64,000 bases of DNA, from contig NC_016458.1 in assembly GCF_000226115.1 (NCBI RefSeq), forward strand, positions 6,792,001 to 6,856,000, read 5' to 3'. Of the stretch, positions 22,237 to 33,417 are shown in pieces (position 1 is the stretch's first letter; the number at the start of each line of letters is the position of its first letter). The DNA comes from Thermothielavioides terrestris NRRL 8126. Its lineage: Eukaryota; Ascomycota; Sordariomycetes; Sordariales; Chaetomiaceae. The position numbers and the translations under genes are program-made. The notes beneath the pieces were generated by a model that did no database searches, had not been told where the DNA came from, and saw only the letters and a program-made list of their open reading frames with translations.

Positions 22237-24367
22237 TCAAAGATTCAAGAACTTCCTCGGAATCGGGACATGCACGGCGCGGATGAACTCGGCGAACCCC
22301 TTGCCCAGCGCGTCCAGCAGGCGAGAGCTGCTGACGCCCCTGCCCAGGGGGCCGTAGACGACGAAATGCACGGCCCTGATGAGCGGCATCTCGACGCGCT
22401 CGACGAAGTACCAGTCCTGCCAGTCGGCGCCCATGAGCTCCCGCATCTTGCTGCGGGTCATGAACGAGCGCAGCCAGTCCCACTCCTCGTCGGTGTGCAC
22501 GAAGAGGCCGATGTTGACGTTGGCGCCCTTGTCGCCCGAGCGCGCCAGCGCGATGTCGCCGAGCGGGCGGTCGACCGTGGGGCCGAAGCTCGCCAGGTCC
22601 ACCGGGTTGGCCGTCTCGTAGTTCTCGCGAGGGGCTAGGGGCTCGGTCTTTGCCGGCGGACCGACGACGATCTTCCTCACTTCCCGGGTCGAGGGGTCGA
22701 TGAGGTTGATGCTCTCTTCGAGCTCCGTCTGCTCGATGACGGCCGGGTAGAAGGCGTTGAAGGGGATCGGCCGGAGCTGCCGCATGTCGAGGGTGCTGTG
22801 CATGCCTAGGTAGGTAATTATCTCGTCAGCAAGGCTGATCGATGTATTGGTTGGGCTCTGTGCTGGTATGAAGACACTCACCCGCAAAATGGGCCATTCC
22901 GTTGTACATAAAGGCCTGTGCGAGCTTGCCGAGCGTGGCAGCATCCTTGGCCTGTGCAAAGATGCGGAGAGACGTCGTCGACTCGAGCTGGCACCGAGGG
23001 TTCTCCGCTGGGACGCCGATCCGCTGAAAGTCGAGCGTGTCGAACTGCTCGAGCACGCCCCATTCCTGCAACTTGGAGAAGATCTGCGCCGCTTGAAGCT
23101 CGTACTTCTTCGCCGTGGCGTAGCCCGTCGCGTTGATCGTGAGTTCGCACTGAAAACCTCCCTGATAGAAGACGGCCAACTTGGTGGTGGGAGGCGGCGG
23201 GTATCCCTTGACCCCGCTGACGCGAACGCGGTTCTTGGACTCTTCCTTCACCTGGACGCGAGCGATGTCGGCCTTCACGTCGCTGTTCAGGTAGATGTTG
23301 CCCTGGAGCTCGTACAGCAGCTGGCACTTGACGGTGTCCTCTGTGACAAAGCCCGGCAGAGCCTCGTGCTTGGTGACGACACATTCGCCATTGGAGTCGA
23401 TCTCGACGATCGGCAAGCCGAGGTTCAGGAGATCCTTGATGTCGTACTTGTCGAAGCCGGCAAAGTTGGCGCCGGTAACGTACGTGGAGCACTCGATCAG
23501 GTGTCCCGCGATCAGAGACCCGGCCAGTTCGTCGTAAGCCGAGTCCGGCCAGCCATGCCACCAGGCCGCGGCGGCCATGACGGGCGAGGCGTCGGCAACA
23601 CGGCCGCAGATAATGATGTCTGCCCCCTCCTCCAGACCGCGCTTGATGGCACGGATGCCGAGATAAGCGTTTGCGGAGACAATCTCGCTGCTGCCGGGGC
23701 GTTTCAAGAAGTTGTCGGTACCCGGGGCGAGGTTGACCTGGGGGTTCTCCGCGTCCAAGTGCTTCAGACGCTCTTGCTTGGCCATCAGCTCATGAACGCG
23801 TGGCAGCAACTCGTCGCCCTCGACGTAGGCGACCTTCAAGTTCAGCTTCTTCTCTTGAACCTGGAATTCAGCTTTGTTAGCGAATGCGGCGTCAAGTGGA
23901 TCGCGCTTTTGCCGGAGCGCTTTTGCCCGAGGTGCCTTACCAGATTATGAGTCTTCTCGGCTAGCCCGCGCGGGTTCAAGCATCCTCCGTTGATGATGAC
24001 CTTGATCCTCTTCTCATGGAGGATCTCGACCGACTTGCAAAGGCCGTCCCATGCGGTCGAGATCCACCCGGGGTGCTGCCCATTCCTGTAGGCCTCAGCA
24101 TCGTTGGCAATGTTTACCTCTGGAAATGATTGATTAGCGTCTGGGTCTTTGCGACGCGGTACACCGAAACCATGCAGACTTACCGGCGAGATAGTCGCCC
24201 GTGATGAAGTCGACCGGGCCGTACTTGGCTTGGTTGAGCATGTGGTCGCCCGGGTCGCCTGTCAACAAAGCAAAGCCGTCAGCCATCTCTCCTCGCTGAA
24301 GTCCAGCTTGGCTCCTCTTACTCATAGCACCCGAGCAATTAACGATGAGGACAGCTCGTTTCGCCAT
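22237..24367 (-). CDS. AtuA/DUF1446-family protein with C-terminal AtuA-like ferredoxin-fold domain
   Basis: Five exons are proposed: 24367..24322, 24258..24184, 24119..23941, 23860..22882 and 22805..22237. They give 615 residues with consistent phases. The N-terminal part carries DUF1446 signatures, including GPVDFITGDYLAE across a splice, KVIINGGCLNPRGLA, and GADIIICGRVADASPVMAA. The last about 110 residues, with ALARSGDKGANVNIGLFV, match the small AtuA-like ferredoxin-fold domain. Pseudomonas AtuA belongs to the acyclic terpene (citronellol/geranyl-CoA) utilisation operon, but its reaction is not established. In bacteria such proteins often sit beside CoA-transferases; here a family III CoA-transferase lies 3.6 kb upstream on the same strand. 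The first exon is only 46 bases and is the least certain. Confidence 0.87.
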
Positions 24368-24840
24368 GGTCACCGGAGGACAGCGTAACAAGGTGGTATG
24401 AAGGCCAGAGTCACTTTGCAGCAGGCACGATGGGCACGGGGCGTCCCGGACGTGTCCCTGTATGAATATATCTACCTATTTTACAACAGCCATATCTCGG
24501 GCATCCGGAAGGCCATCTGATCACACGCTCTACTCTGCACCGCGGAAGGGTACCTAACGCACATACCTGACGGGGGGTGCGCCTTGTGTAATCTCAGCTG
24601 ATAGTACAGCAGCAACACCCAACCGGGACCATGCCGATGACAACGAATAAGTGGCCTGGGGCACCTGCAGGATCGAAAGGCTAGAAAGACAGGAGGAGTG
24701 ACGAGTCAGCGGTGGCGGGGGTATGTTCCGGCAGTACGAGCTGGGTCACTGGATTAGCATCGCACGACTATGGCCTGTCTGCAAGGCTTGCAAGTGACTG
24801 GCATGAACATTTCATAATGACGAAAAGCAAAAGGCACCAT
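24368..24840. other. Upstream region of the AtuA-like gene
   Basis: The interval runs from the AtuA-like start codon to the stop of the small gene at 24841 and should contain the AtuA-like promoter. No reading frame with protein character was found. Confidence 0.4.
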
Positions 24841-25357
24841 CTAAGCTTTCGATCCCCCCTCGTCTGCCGACTTGCCTGGAACACAGGTTGCGACTCCACG
24901 CTTTGCCATCTCCTCGTTCCGTGCCAGGATTCTGGCTTTCTCCTCCTCCGTAAACTTCTTGGGAACATTCTCCGCATCGGGGTGAAACATGTCCCAGCGG
25001 GACACGTTGCGGCCGTCGGCGGTGCGCAGTCTCTCGGGAAGCGGCAGACCATCGTAGTATTCTCTAATCTGGGCTGGGCTGAGGCCAACCGCGTCGAGAA
25101 CATTGCGTTCGGCGTCAAAAGTACGGAGCACGCCGTCGTAGCCCAACCCACTTATGCCCTGTCCGTCTGGATCCCTCTTCATCGATCTTCTGATGTCGCT
25201 CAGAGACTTGTCGTCGCCGCCTACGGGCTGTCGGTCTGTGGCGGCTTGAGGCGTGGTCAGGGGGTTCTGCAGTTGATTAACATGATGGTCAGCATAAGGT
25301 ACATGTACTGACAATTAAGAGAGTTTGAGGAGCACTTGCCGCCGGTTTGTCCGCCAT
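24841..25357 (-). CDS. Small conserved-looking protein of unknown function
   Basis: A two-exon gene is proposed with start ATG 25357 (MADKPA...). The main exon is 25266..24841. Exon 1 can end at 25340, before a GCAAGT donor (GC-AG intron, 147-residue product). It can also end at 25313, before a GTCAGT donor (46-base intron, 156 residues). Both are in phase. The protein is hydrophilic and charged, with a central stretch reading LGYDGVLRTFDAERNVLDA and a later RWDMFHPDAENVPKKFT. It has no signal peptide, membrane segment or domain that I recognise. Good codon structure over 140 codons argues that it is real. Confidence 0.65.
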
Positions 25358-26737
25358 ATTGCCAGCGAGTTGATGCAAGTGATAACGGCGCGGCTTGAAT
25401 GTTTCGAGCAAGAATTACGTTTTCCAAATACGTGGTAATGTGATGGCGCAGCTAAACCTCAAGAGGAGCATGCGAGCTTGTGAAGCATGTAGTGATAGCA
25501 GAAGTGGTCGGATTAGAAGTAACTACCTAGGTAGGCGCCGGAGGTGCGGGCGGTGCAGCGCGCAGATGAGAGTAGCGGAAAGTTGGAGCGTCGAAAGGTC
25601 GTGCTGATTATGATGATAATGATACTATTAATGAGTCAATGCTTTCGGTTCGAGGGTTTCCCACGGATGACTCGAGTAGGGCGTGGCGCGAGACACGGGG
25701 ACAGCACCAGCCGCAGCGGTAACGACCTCGACCAGCAGGCAAAGCGACCTAGGGGTTGACGGAGTGGGGCGAGACGAGCGAGGTCCCCCGGAACTGATCC
25801 CAATTGGACCGCGTTCACTAAGGACTGAGTGTAGGCTGAATCCTACACGTGTAACGTCCCTATACTACAGCCGGATAGTGGTTCTTTGAGAGGCAAACTG
25901 TTGGCAGGCTCTTAACAGAGTTGCTTAGCAGCTACCCCGATAATCGCCAGTTGTACCGGTGAAGCTCGTCATCAGTTTATCTTCATTCTATTAACTACCT
26001 GTTGACATCCTGTTGATGGTCTGTCACCGTCTGTTGTCTCCGTCTGGGCTAAGAGTCTCCGAATGAACGAATGAACGTGAATCAGAGACAGTCGGCCCGT
26101 GCCATCAGTTTGGGGGCCAGTTTTGCTCCAACCAGCATCTAGAATATGAGTATCCACCATTTCTTAAGGCGAGGTAGGCACGGCCATCCTTCCCAAAAGT
26201 TTCACTGCTTGGCCCGTTGGTCCTCATGTATGCGATTGGCAGAAAAACCATGAATCACGACGATCGTTGCGCTGTGCCGTACAGACGCGGACCAGCGTCC
26301 AGTTGCCTTACTAAGGCCAATCAAGAAAACCATGGATCCGTGGGGTCGTCAACGCTGTGTCGTACGAGACGCAGCCACTCCCCCAACGAAGCCGGACTAT
26401 CGCATTCCTGAAGGAAGTCTTGGCTGGTTCAGTCCCTGCTCCAGCATCCTCCTTTCATCATGTTGACCCACGTTGCCTTAATCGGGACTCATCATTCAGC
26501 AGGCAGCAACCCCCAATGAAGCCGGAATACCGCCATGTACCGTGGAACCATGCCGCCCGACGACAAGACACAGATGGCAAGGTCCGGACGGAATCACGAT
26601 GAATTGGTCAGTATAAGTAGAGCAGCCTTCTCCTGCTCGCTGAACGACCAGAGAACAGAGCCATCAAGCCGATTAATCCTCAACGCTCACACTCTCTTCT
26701 ACGCCCTGCCCAAGATAGCAATATTCTATTGCCCAAC
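25358..26737. other. Intergenic region with promoter of the secreted peptide gene
   Basis: These 1.4 kb contain only short frames. The right end is the promoter of the gene at 26738; a TATA-like GTATAAGTA lies at about 26612-26620. Two loosely similar blocks (CCCCCAACGAAGCCGGA near 26382 and CCCCCAATGAAGCCGGA near 26511) suggest an old short direct duplication. Confidence 0.4.
26610..26622 (+). promoter_or_regulatory. TATA-like box of the cysteine-rich secreted peptide gene
   Basis: GTATAAGTA lies about 120 bases upstream of the ATG at 26738 and is followed by a pyrimidine-rich leader. That spacing suits a strongly regulated fungal promoter. It is assigned by position and sequence only. Confidence 0.45.
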
Positions 26738-27170
26738 ATGCAAGCCAACCTGTTCAAACTCCTCGCCATCGCTGCAGCGTTTTCGGCGGTGCACTCTGCC
26801 CCGGTAGAGACCGCCGAGGTCACCAAGGCACAGGTCAACGGAACGCAGGTCAACGGAACTCAGACCAATGACAGTTACAGGGTTGCTGGAGTACGTGCTC
26901 TGCCCCGGCGTTCGCAAAAAAAAACTCATATAATGCTTTCTATCGCTTCTCCGAAAGACTAACACCAAAGCTCCATCTTCTCAGGTCGAGCAAAAGTGCT
27001 ATAAGAGGGACCTTCCTCATATCAGCAAAAGAGGGGAGGAGGGAGATCTTTTCAAGCGGGCTTGCAGAGATTATACCTGCTGGCACGACGATCAGTGCAG
27101 ATCTTGGGGATGTTCTGAGTGCGTTCTGTACTTTGACATCTGCGGCGACTCATGGACGGCCTGCCGTTAG
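26738..27170 (+). CDS. Small secreted cysteine-rich pro-peptide, Kex2-type processing sites
   Basis: Exons are 26738..26890 and 26985..27170, giving 112 residues with a GTACGT...CAG intron in phase 0. Residues 1-20 form a signal peptide (hydrophobic core LLAIAAAFSAVHS, cleavage after HSA/A-P). A linker follows with repeated VNGTQ units and three N-glycosylation sequons. Exon 2 starts with a pro-like segment containing dibasic KR at three points (YKR, SKR, FKR). The C-terminal 36 residues hold seven cysteines in the pattern C-x4-C-x5-C-x4-C-x2-C-x6-C-x6-C; an eighth lies before the first KR. This layout suits a Kex2-processed, disulfide-rich secreted peptide (effector-like, antimicrobial-like or signalling). 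No family is recognised, so function is open. A TATA-like box lies about 120 bases upstream. Confidence 0.75.
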
Positions 27171-27932
27171 CGGATGGTCGAAGGATTCGTCGCCATGGAG
27201 GAGAAGCATGGACATGGGCATGGCATAATCTGCGGTACAATCCTCGATCAGTCAAACAGCTATGCCACATGGAAATTGAAAGCTTGTGCATTGTGCTACA
27301 TCAAATTCTGGCCGATCTAGGACCCCCGGGCCCCGGCCGGGCAACATAGTCATAAGCTCAAGGCATATTGTGCACTAACAGCTTCGGACTTGCTCGATCG
27401 TGTTTTCCTTCCCGGGCGGCCGGAAACGTTGTTGACCCTCCGTGATATATTATTACATTGTCCTAGGCTTAATATCGAGATTTGGTTTAACTTAGAGGAA
27501 GCTAGGAAGAAGGGGGAGAAGACGTACTTGGTCTAGGCTTCCTATATACGATCATGCTCTGCCTTCGTGTCTAGAGCAACGAAGGGCTTCTCGTTACTAC
27601 CCTCCTCGATCGTACTGGCTGTGTAAGCCTAGAGGAGCGTATTCACGCTTTCCTAGTCCGCCCTAGAGAAGCGCGACGGTCGTTGTACTGTTATAGTGAG
27701 TTGTATAGTGAGTTGAGAAGTGCGTTAGGAGTATTAAGAACGACGAGAAGGTGAAGAGAAAGGGAGTTGAGTTCTGGGGTTTGGGGGGAGAGGACGGGGG
27801 CCATGACAGTATAAGCGAGCTAGCCTAGCAAGGTCAAACAAGTATGGCTAGCACCAAGTCATCAATTGCAGTTGTGCGAAAGTCGAGATTTTGCTTGTCC
27901 AAAAGCCAGGTTGGGTCGTAGTTATCCTGCCA
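27171..27932. other. Intergenic stretch containing a RIP-like relic
   Basis: From about 27430 to 27790 the sequence becomes rich in TAG/CTA and poor in CpA, as in the first 6 kb, and reads like a short RIP-mutated transposon fragment. Neither strand gives a recognisable protein motif. The rest is ordinary 3' flank. Confidence 0.45.
27430..27790. mobile_element. Probable RIP-mutated repeat fragment, family unknown
   Basis: The local base use (CCTAGGCTTAATATCGAG, repeated CTAG and TAG, GTATAGTGAGTTG units) matches the RIP-mutated retroelement rather than its flanks. It lies just downstream of the broken CoA-transferase gene. No terminal repeats or coding motif could be found, so the call rests on composition. 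Confidence 0.4.
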
Positions 27933-30018
27933 CTACTCAACCTTCTCGACGCTGAGATCTTCGGGCCACCTCGCCTCGTCCACGCCGTTTGTCCGAGTCC
28001 CAACGTCGAACCCAGGCTTCATCTGCCCGTTGGGGTACTGCATGATCGGGGCCACGATGCGCATCGTCTTGCCCAGAGACTTCACGAAATACTGGGTAAA
28101 GAACTCTTCCTTGAAGAGCTTGTCGGCGCTGCTCTTCTGGACTGCCCCAAGCACCCTCGGCAAGAGGTACTGGATAGTGTGGTGGTGCCGGAAAACGGGC
28201 GAGCCGTTGCGCTGCCACACGTCCTGCCATACCTCCGGGGGATACATGCCACAGCTGTTAACCAGCCACTGGGAGTAGTAGTTCAAAGCGACCTACAACT
28301 TGTGCGTTAGCAGGTATTAATCCTGGGGCGACACGATGTCTTCATGAGGCACTCACCTTCACCTTATACGAGCCTCCGTACTCGGCCTGGCGAAGTAGCG
28401 CCGTGATGATACCGATAGCTCCGGACACCCCGGCGCTAATGAGACTTATCAGAAACAACCTCAGTCTAATAATCTCCTGTTGGCGGGGACTCACCAGTAA
28501 TCCGAGTTAGGGAACACAGGGGTGACAGGCTCGTCGTTGCCCATCGCCCTGCCGAACTCATAGGACACGCCACAGCACTTTGATCCCTAACGTCAGGACG
28601 AGGTCTGGCCGGAGAGCACCGTGTGGGAAGGGACTATCCTTACCGCATCACTGATCTGCTGCCACCCGGAGCGGCCCATCCACGGCCCGGTCACCCGTAA
28701 CAGTTCTCGGCGCAGTACACGATGCCGCGGCCGCGGGCCTCGCACATCCGGATCACGTCGTCCTCGCCGAAGCCGTATTTGTCCAGCACGCCGGGCCGGT
28801 AGCCCTGCACGAAGACGTCGGCGCCGAGGACGAGGTCCCGGAGCTTGTGCCTGTCGGCCTCGTCGCGCAGGTCGAGGCACGCGTTCCACTTGCCGTGGTT
28901 CAGGTCCGGGTGCAGCATCGACATGTCGGGGAGGTGCGGCGCCGTGATGCGCATGACGCTGGCGCCGAGCTCGGCCAGGCTGCGCGTGATGGTCGGGCCG
29001 GCGATGACGCGGGTCAGGTCGACGACTTTGAGGCCCGCCAGAGGGCGCGCCGCCGAGGTGCGCGGGTCCGGCGTCCACCAGCCGGGCTTCTGGTTCGGGT
29101 TGGCAACCGCCTCGATCTCGAAGAGGCCGGCCTCTGCGTTGGCCTTTCCGTGCTCGGACGCCTTGAACTCCTCCTTCGTCCAGCAGATGGTGCCAGCTTG
29201 CTTGTGCTCGTCAGCCAGAGCCTGGAGCTCCTCGGCTGTGTGTTTTGCCACAGCGTCCTGGACGTATGCGTTGGCTTCCTCCGGAGTTGGAAAGTCCATG
29301 TTCAGTGGCAGGCCGATGAACTTGAGTGTCGGATCAGGGTTCATCGAGCCTACAATCACCATGGTAAAGGAGATTTCCGTGGTCAGCTTATAGCTTCGCG
29401 TCTCGGACACAGCATCGCGCCAGCAGGACGGACTTACCGTGAAGATGGAAGAACTTCCCGTCTTTTGTCTTGTATATGTTGGTCGCAGCAATGCGGTACC
29501 AGCTCCCCATGCTGTCGTACTTGTCCCAGCTCGGGAAGTACTTGGCCAGCTCCGCCCTCCCGGAGTCTTGGAGCACGGAGGTTGCGGACAGCTCCAGGCC
29601 GGCCGGGTCCAGGACCCAGAGAAAAGCCGACATGATGAACAACTGGGCATGGTCTCTGCCATTTGATTGTCACGTAAGTCTAATAAATCCACTTCTCGGT
29701 AACGGTATAACTTGCGAAGATGGAAGCTTCGACTCAGGAGGTGTCGTACGTATTGATCGTCACTGGAACGGGCTAAATGCCGTACTTCTTCTTCAGAAGC
29801 ACGTTGAGAATGGCGGCTTCATATCCCTTGAGGGCAGAGATGCTCTCCGCAAAACGCCAGTTGACGGGCAAACTCGGAGAATTGCTGCCAACGAAGGACA
29901 CCTTCTCAGCGGCCTCAGAAGCGCCGGCAGGGAGGTTCTTCTGAATCAACGGGTTTGCTAGAATGCCCTCTCGGAGCAGCTTCTTGGCCTCAGAGGGTAT
30001 GGAGTATATGACTGCCAT
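27933..30018 (-). pseudogene. Family III (CaiB/BaiF) CoA-transferase with a one-base frameshift
   Basis: The reconstructed exons are 30018..29786, 29655..29438, 29349..28644, 28577..28495, 28435..28357 and 28292..27933, corresponding to about 559 codons. Family signatures are LAGLKVVDLTRVIAGPTITR, the conserved Asp of the VDLT region, KWNACLDLRDEADR, ADVFVQGYRPG and GWQQISDA. All splice phases agree except inside exon 3. After ...AENCYG the frame meets TGA (28693-28691), while the next base frame continues with GPWMGRSGWQQISDA. Exon 3 is exactly one base short of phase, so one base (probably a G) is missing near 28689-28697. This is either a real pseudogenising deletion or a sequencing error. 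The substrate acid is unknown. Confidence 0.85.
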
Positions 30019-32504
30019 GGCAAAGTCAATGTGTGATGTGAAGAGCTGAGAAGTCAAAAGTTAGGTGAACCGTGAATGGCCTTGCTGGTCGACAGCAAAA
30101 GGAAAAAGTAGACGGCGTGCAGAAGAGCCACGCCGAAGCGACAAGATGACATTCTATATCACGGCATATCAGTAAACATGTTCACATTCTCGGTTGACGG
30201 ATGCTGTTGCGTGGAGACCACTTACTCAGTGGTCAGGGGTTCGGTAAGGTTGGTTGCCCCTGGCTTCCCCACATGAGGCCGGTACATACATTCAACAAGA
30301 GGCGTGGTGCTCGCAACCTACACTACCGCTACCCCCTACCTCTTCCCCACGCCTGGTCCCCACCGAATCCAAGCAACTCCATGAACAGCAAGGCAGCGGC
30401 CAAAAGGTTGAAGACCTCGGGCGTTGTCCTTGTTCACAGGGGGCAACACTGACGCACCGATATCCTGCGAGATGCAAAGGCCCCGGGGATTACCAGGGTC
30501 CTTGTCACCAGCCGACGGAAATTGGAAATGAAGGTGAAGGCGTTGTTTCTGTGGAGGCTCATGAATGAGACGTTGGCAAAGGCTTTGTGCACAGTTGATA
30601 ACTAATCCGCCGAGCGTCACCAGTCTGTCCCGCCTGCGTGTCGGCACCCTCTCGGGCTTTACTTGGCCAAGTCTCCTGGGCACTGGGCCCGCACCACCTT
30701 CAGCCGGGCTAATGCGAGTCCCAGACAGCCATTCCACTTGTAGAAGTCCTCTGGTGGATGATGCTTGGCACCGACTTGACACTGTGTCGAGGCACGCTCT
30801 CGTTATCGCCAGTTCTTCAAGGTGTGAAGCACCGTCTTCGCAAACAAACTCAATGATCTGATGGGACTACATAGTACACGCGCCTGCTCGATTAAGTGAT
30901 TCAGCGTGCCCGCTATTCTTACCTGTGAAGGTGCTCCTGATCGCCAGAGCAACTCGGCAAATCGATGCAGTGACCTGAGGACGTGTCAGCGACTGTTGCA
31001 TACCTAGGACCGCATAAAGACCGTCGTCAAAGATCCAGCATCAGTCAAGCCAGTTTAACTCAGCCATACGGACCGGCCCAAGCTGTCACACACCATAACG
31101 GTGCATGCCAGACCTGGACAACAGAAGCCAAATTACATCCCCGGAGGGACAACACCACAACTCGTCATCGCACCCGAGGGTGCTGAAGTGCGGATGGATG
31201 GCTCGGTCCGTATGTCGTTGAATGGATAAGCTATTGTCATCAGGGTGGAAGGAAACAGACAGCCGAGGCTGCGATACGTACCAGAAACACATGAGCGCAC
31301 GCAGCAGCCTAGGATGGACGAGTCTGCAAGAGACTTGAACAGAGTCAGCTGAGGTCCACTGACCAATGAGTGTCTGGGTTCCAAGACAAGGAAAAAAAGA
31401 GCAATATCAGAGTTTGTTTTTGGTATATGGTTGTCTTCATTCTTCTTCAGAAGCAGAACTGAAAAAAAAGACTCATCATGCAGGGGGCCGGGGGATGGAC
31501 AGGAGGAAAGTGAGCTTCATACCTCGTTGGCACCATTTCAGGAAAGAGCGGGATCAAGCCGGGCATACCACCTGTGATCATACAAACTGTCGCCATGTTA
31601 GTCAAAAACTCCAACAACTGGAAGTGATGTAGAGAGTGCCCTGATTGGAGTTGAGTCAGATGGTAGTGCATGTGTGTTCGTTCGCTCATGGAAATCGCGT
31701 GAACTGTGGAAATGAGATCATCATGGGATGAGAATCGGAGAGCAACCATCGATGGGGAGTTCAAAGCTGAGCCTACCAGATTAAGTAGTAGCGAGCCGAG
31801 CTGGCTGGGAGATGGTTAGCTCCAGGGCTGGGTGGGAGGAAGACAAGAATGCGCTCGGAGCTGGAGCCGAAGCTGCCTGCGATCGAATCGATGAGCCAAG
31901 CGACGCAAAGGATCGCAGCGTGACGGTGGGCAAGGTTGTCAGGCTCTCTCAAATCGATCAACCCCCGGCAAAGCTGTGGTCGGGTGTGCCCAAGCGGTGT
32001 CGAATCCTTTTGCGCACGAGAGCGCTGCGTCGCCAGCCATGCGGCAAACCACAACTGTTTTGTTTTGAGGTTGACGATGGGAGAGGAAGTTGCACCTCAA
32101 TAAATTTTCAGTTTAAACCCTGTCTGGTTGGTGGGGCACATTATTATCGGTGGGGTTCGGTTCCGGGCCCCAGCTTTGTGGCTTGTTTGCTGCCTTGAAT
32201 CGTGGCTTGACAGCTGGGGTGCTACCAGTTTGGCAGGTGGTGAATGTTAGTGTACGGAAATGGATGTGACGATGCAAAGATTCTGATCCACCATGAGCTC
32301 CCAAACAACACTGGAAGCTAACACACGGACTCTCCTGCCGTCGCCCATTTTCATTTCCATTTTCGTTTCCCACATCGTCAGGCGGAGTACTTTCTCTCTG
32401 CGTCTCTCAACCCGCAGAATCCACTCGGAAATATCACAGCCAGATCTGCAGTGCTTGTCGCTCGGTTGACCGGCTGGAGCCTCTGTAGTTCTTACCCTGC
32501 AACT
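30019..32504. other. Long gene-free region
   Basis: About 2.5 kb lies between the CoA-transferase start and MTR3. Reading frames on both strands are short and low in protein character, and no tRNA, repeat or terminal inverted repeat was seen. It should contain both divergent promoters. Non-coding transcripts cannot be excluded. Confidence 0.35.
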
Positions 32505-33417
32505 ATGACCGACAGAAGACGAATCAATGGCCCTGCCGGGGCTACAATACCTCCGGTTTTCGATGATGCCGGGTTTCAAGAGCTCAAAACGGTGAAGACC
32601 AGATCACGTCCGCCAAATGTACTGCGGAAAATGTGTATGTGTCGGCGATTAGCGGCGTTGCGTTGGGCTCGGCTGACCTTGGGCAGTCCTCAAAACGGGT
32701 GTGACCCCGTCAGCGTCTGGATCGGCCTATTTGGAAATTACCACGTCCGGGAAACCTGGCGTGTCGGGGCTGAAGCTGAGCTGCTCCGTCCACGGACCGC
32801 GATCGCTCCCGAGATCGAGTCCCTTCTCTCCACACATGGTCCTCTCTACCCACGTCAAATATGCTCCGTTCGCGACGAAGCAGAGGCGTGGCTACCTTCG
32901 CGACCCCAGCGAGCGAGACCTCGGCATCCACCTCGAGACCGCCCTCCGCGGCGCCATCATTGCCGACCGATGGCCCAAGAGCGGCGTGGACATCATCATC
33001 TCGATCATCGAGGGAGACCAGGACCGGGAATCGTCTCAATCCCAAGGCGACGAGGTGTGGGACATGATGAACGCCCTGAGCGGCTGCATCACCGTGGCCT
33101 CAGCCGCGCTCGCCGATGCCGGGATTGACTGTGTCGATACCGTGGCAGGCGGGGTGGCTGCTCTCGTCCAGGACGCTGGCGACGACTCGAAGCCCAGTAT
33201 CGTTGTTGATCCCCTCCCGTCTGAGCACGAAAGGATCCTCGCAGCCTGCTGCGTCGCGTACCTCCCTACGCGAGACGAGGTAACAAACCTCTGGTTTAGG
33301 GGCGATCTGCCTGCCTCCGACATGGACCTCTACACCAGCCTTGTTGAACAGGGGATACAGGCGTCAAAAAACGCCAACCGCGTGCTCGTCGAATGTCTCA
33401 GCGAGACTGTCGGATGA
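32505..33417 (+). CDS. MTR3: Exosome complex RNase PH-like subunit MTR3
   Basis: This is a predicted non-catalytic ring subunit of the RNA exosome (3'-5' RNA processing and decay, nucleus and cytoplasm). Two exons, 32505..32634 and 32687..33417, are separated by a 52-base GTATGT...CAG intron with a GGCTGAC branch site. The product is 286 residues. RNase PH-fold signatures are FLKTGVTPSASGSAYLEI across the splice, a VHGPR motif near residue 80, GYLRDPSERDLGIHLETALRG, and ITVASAALADAGI followed by DTVAGGVAALV. Length and the SASGSAY stretch point to MTR3 rather than RRP41/46. Confidence 0.88.

Noticed and set aside
32701..33417. Start of MTR3 at the open frame beginning 32701
   Set aside because: Starting there would drop the conserved FLKTG stretch. 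The exon 32505..32634 with a clean 52-base intron restores it.
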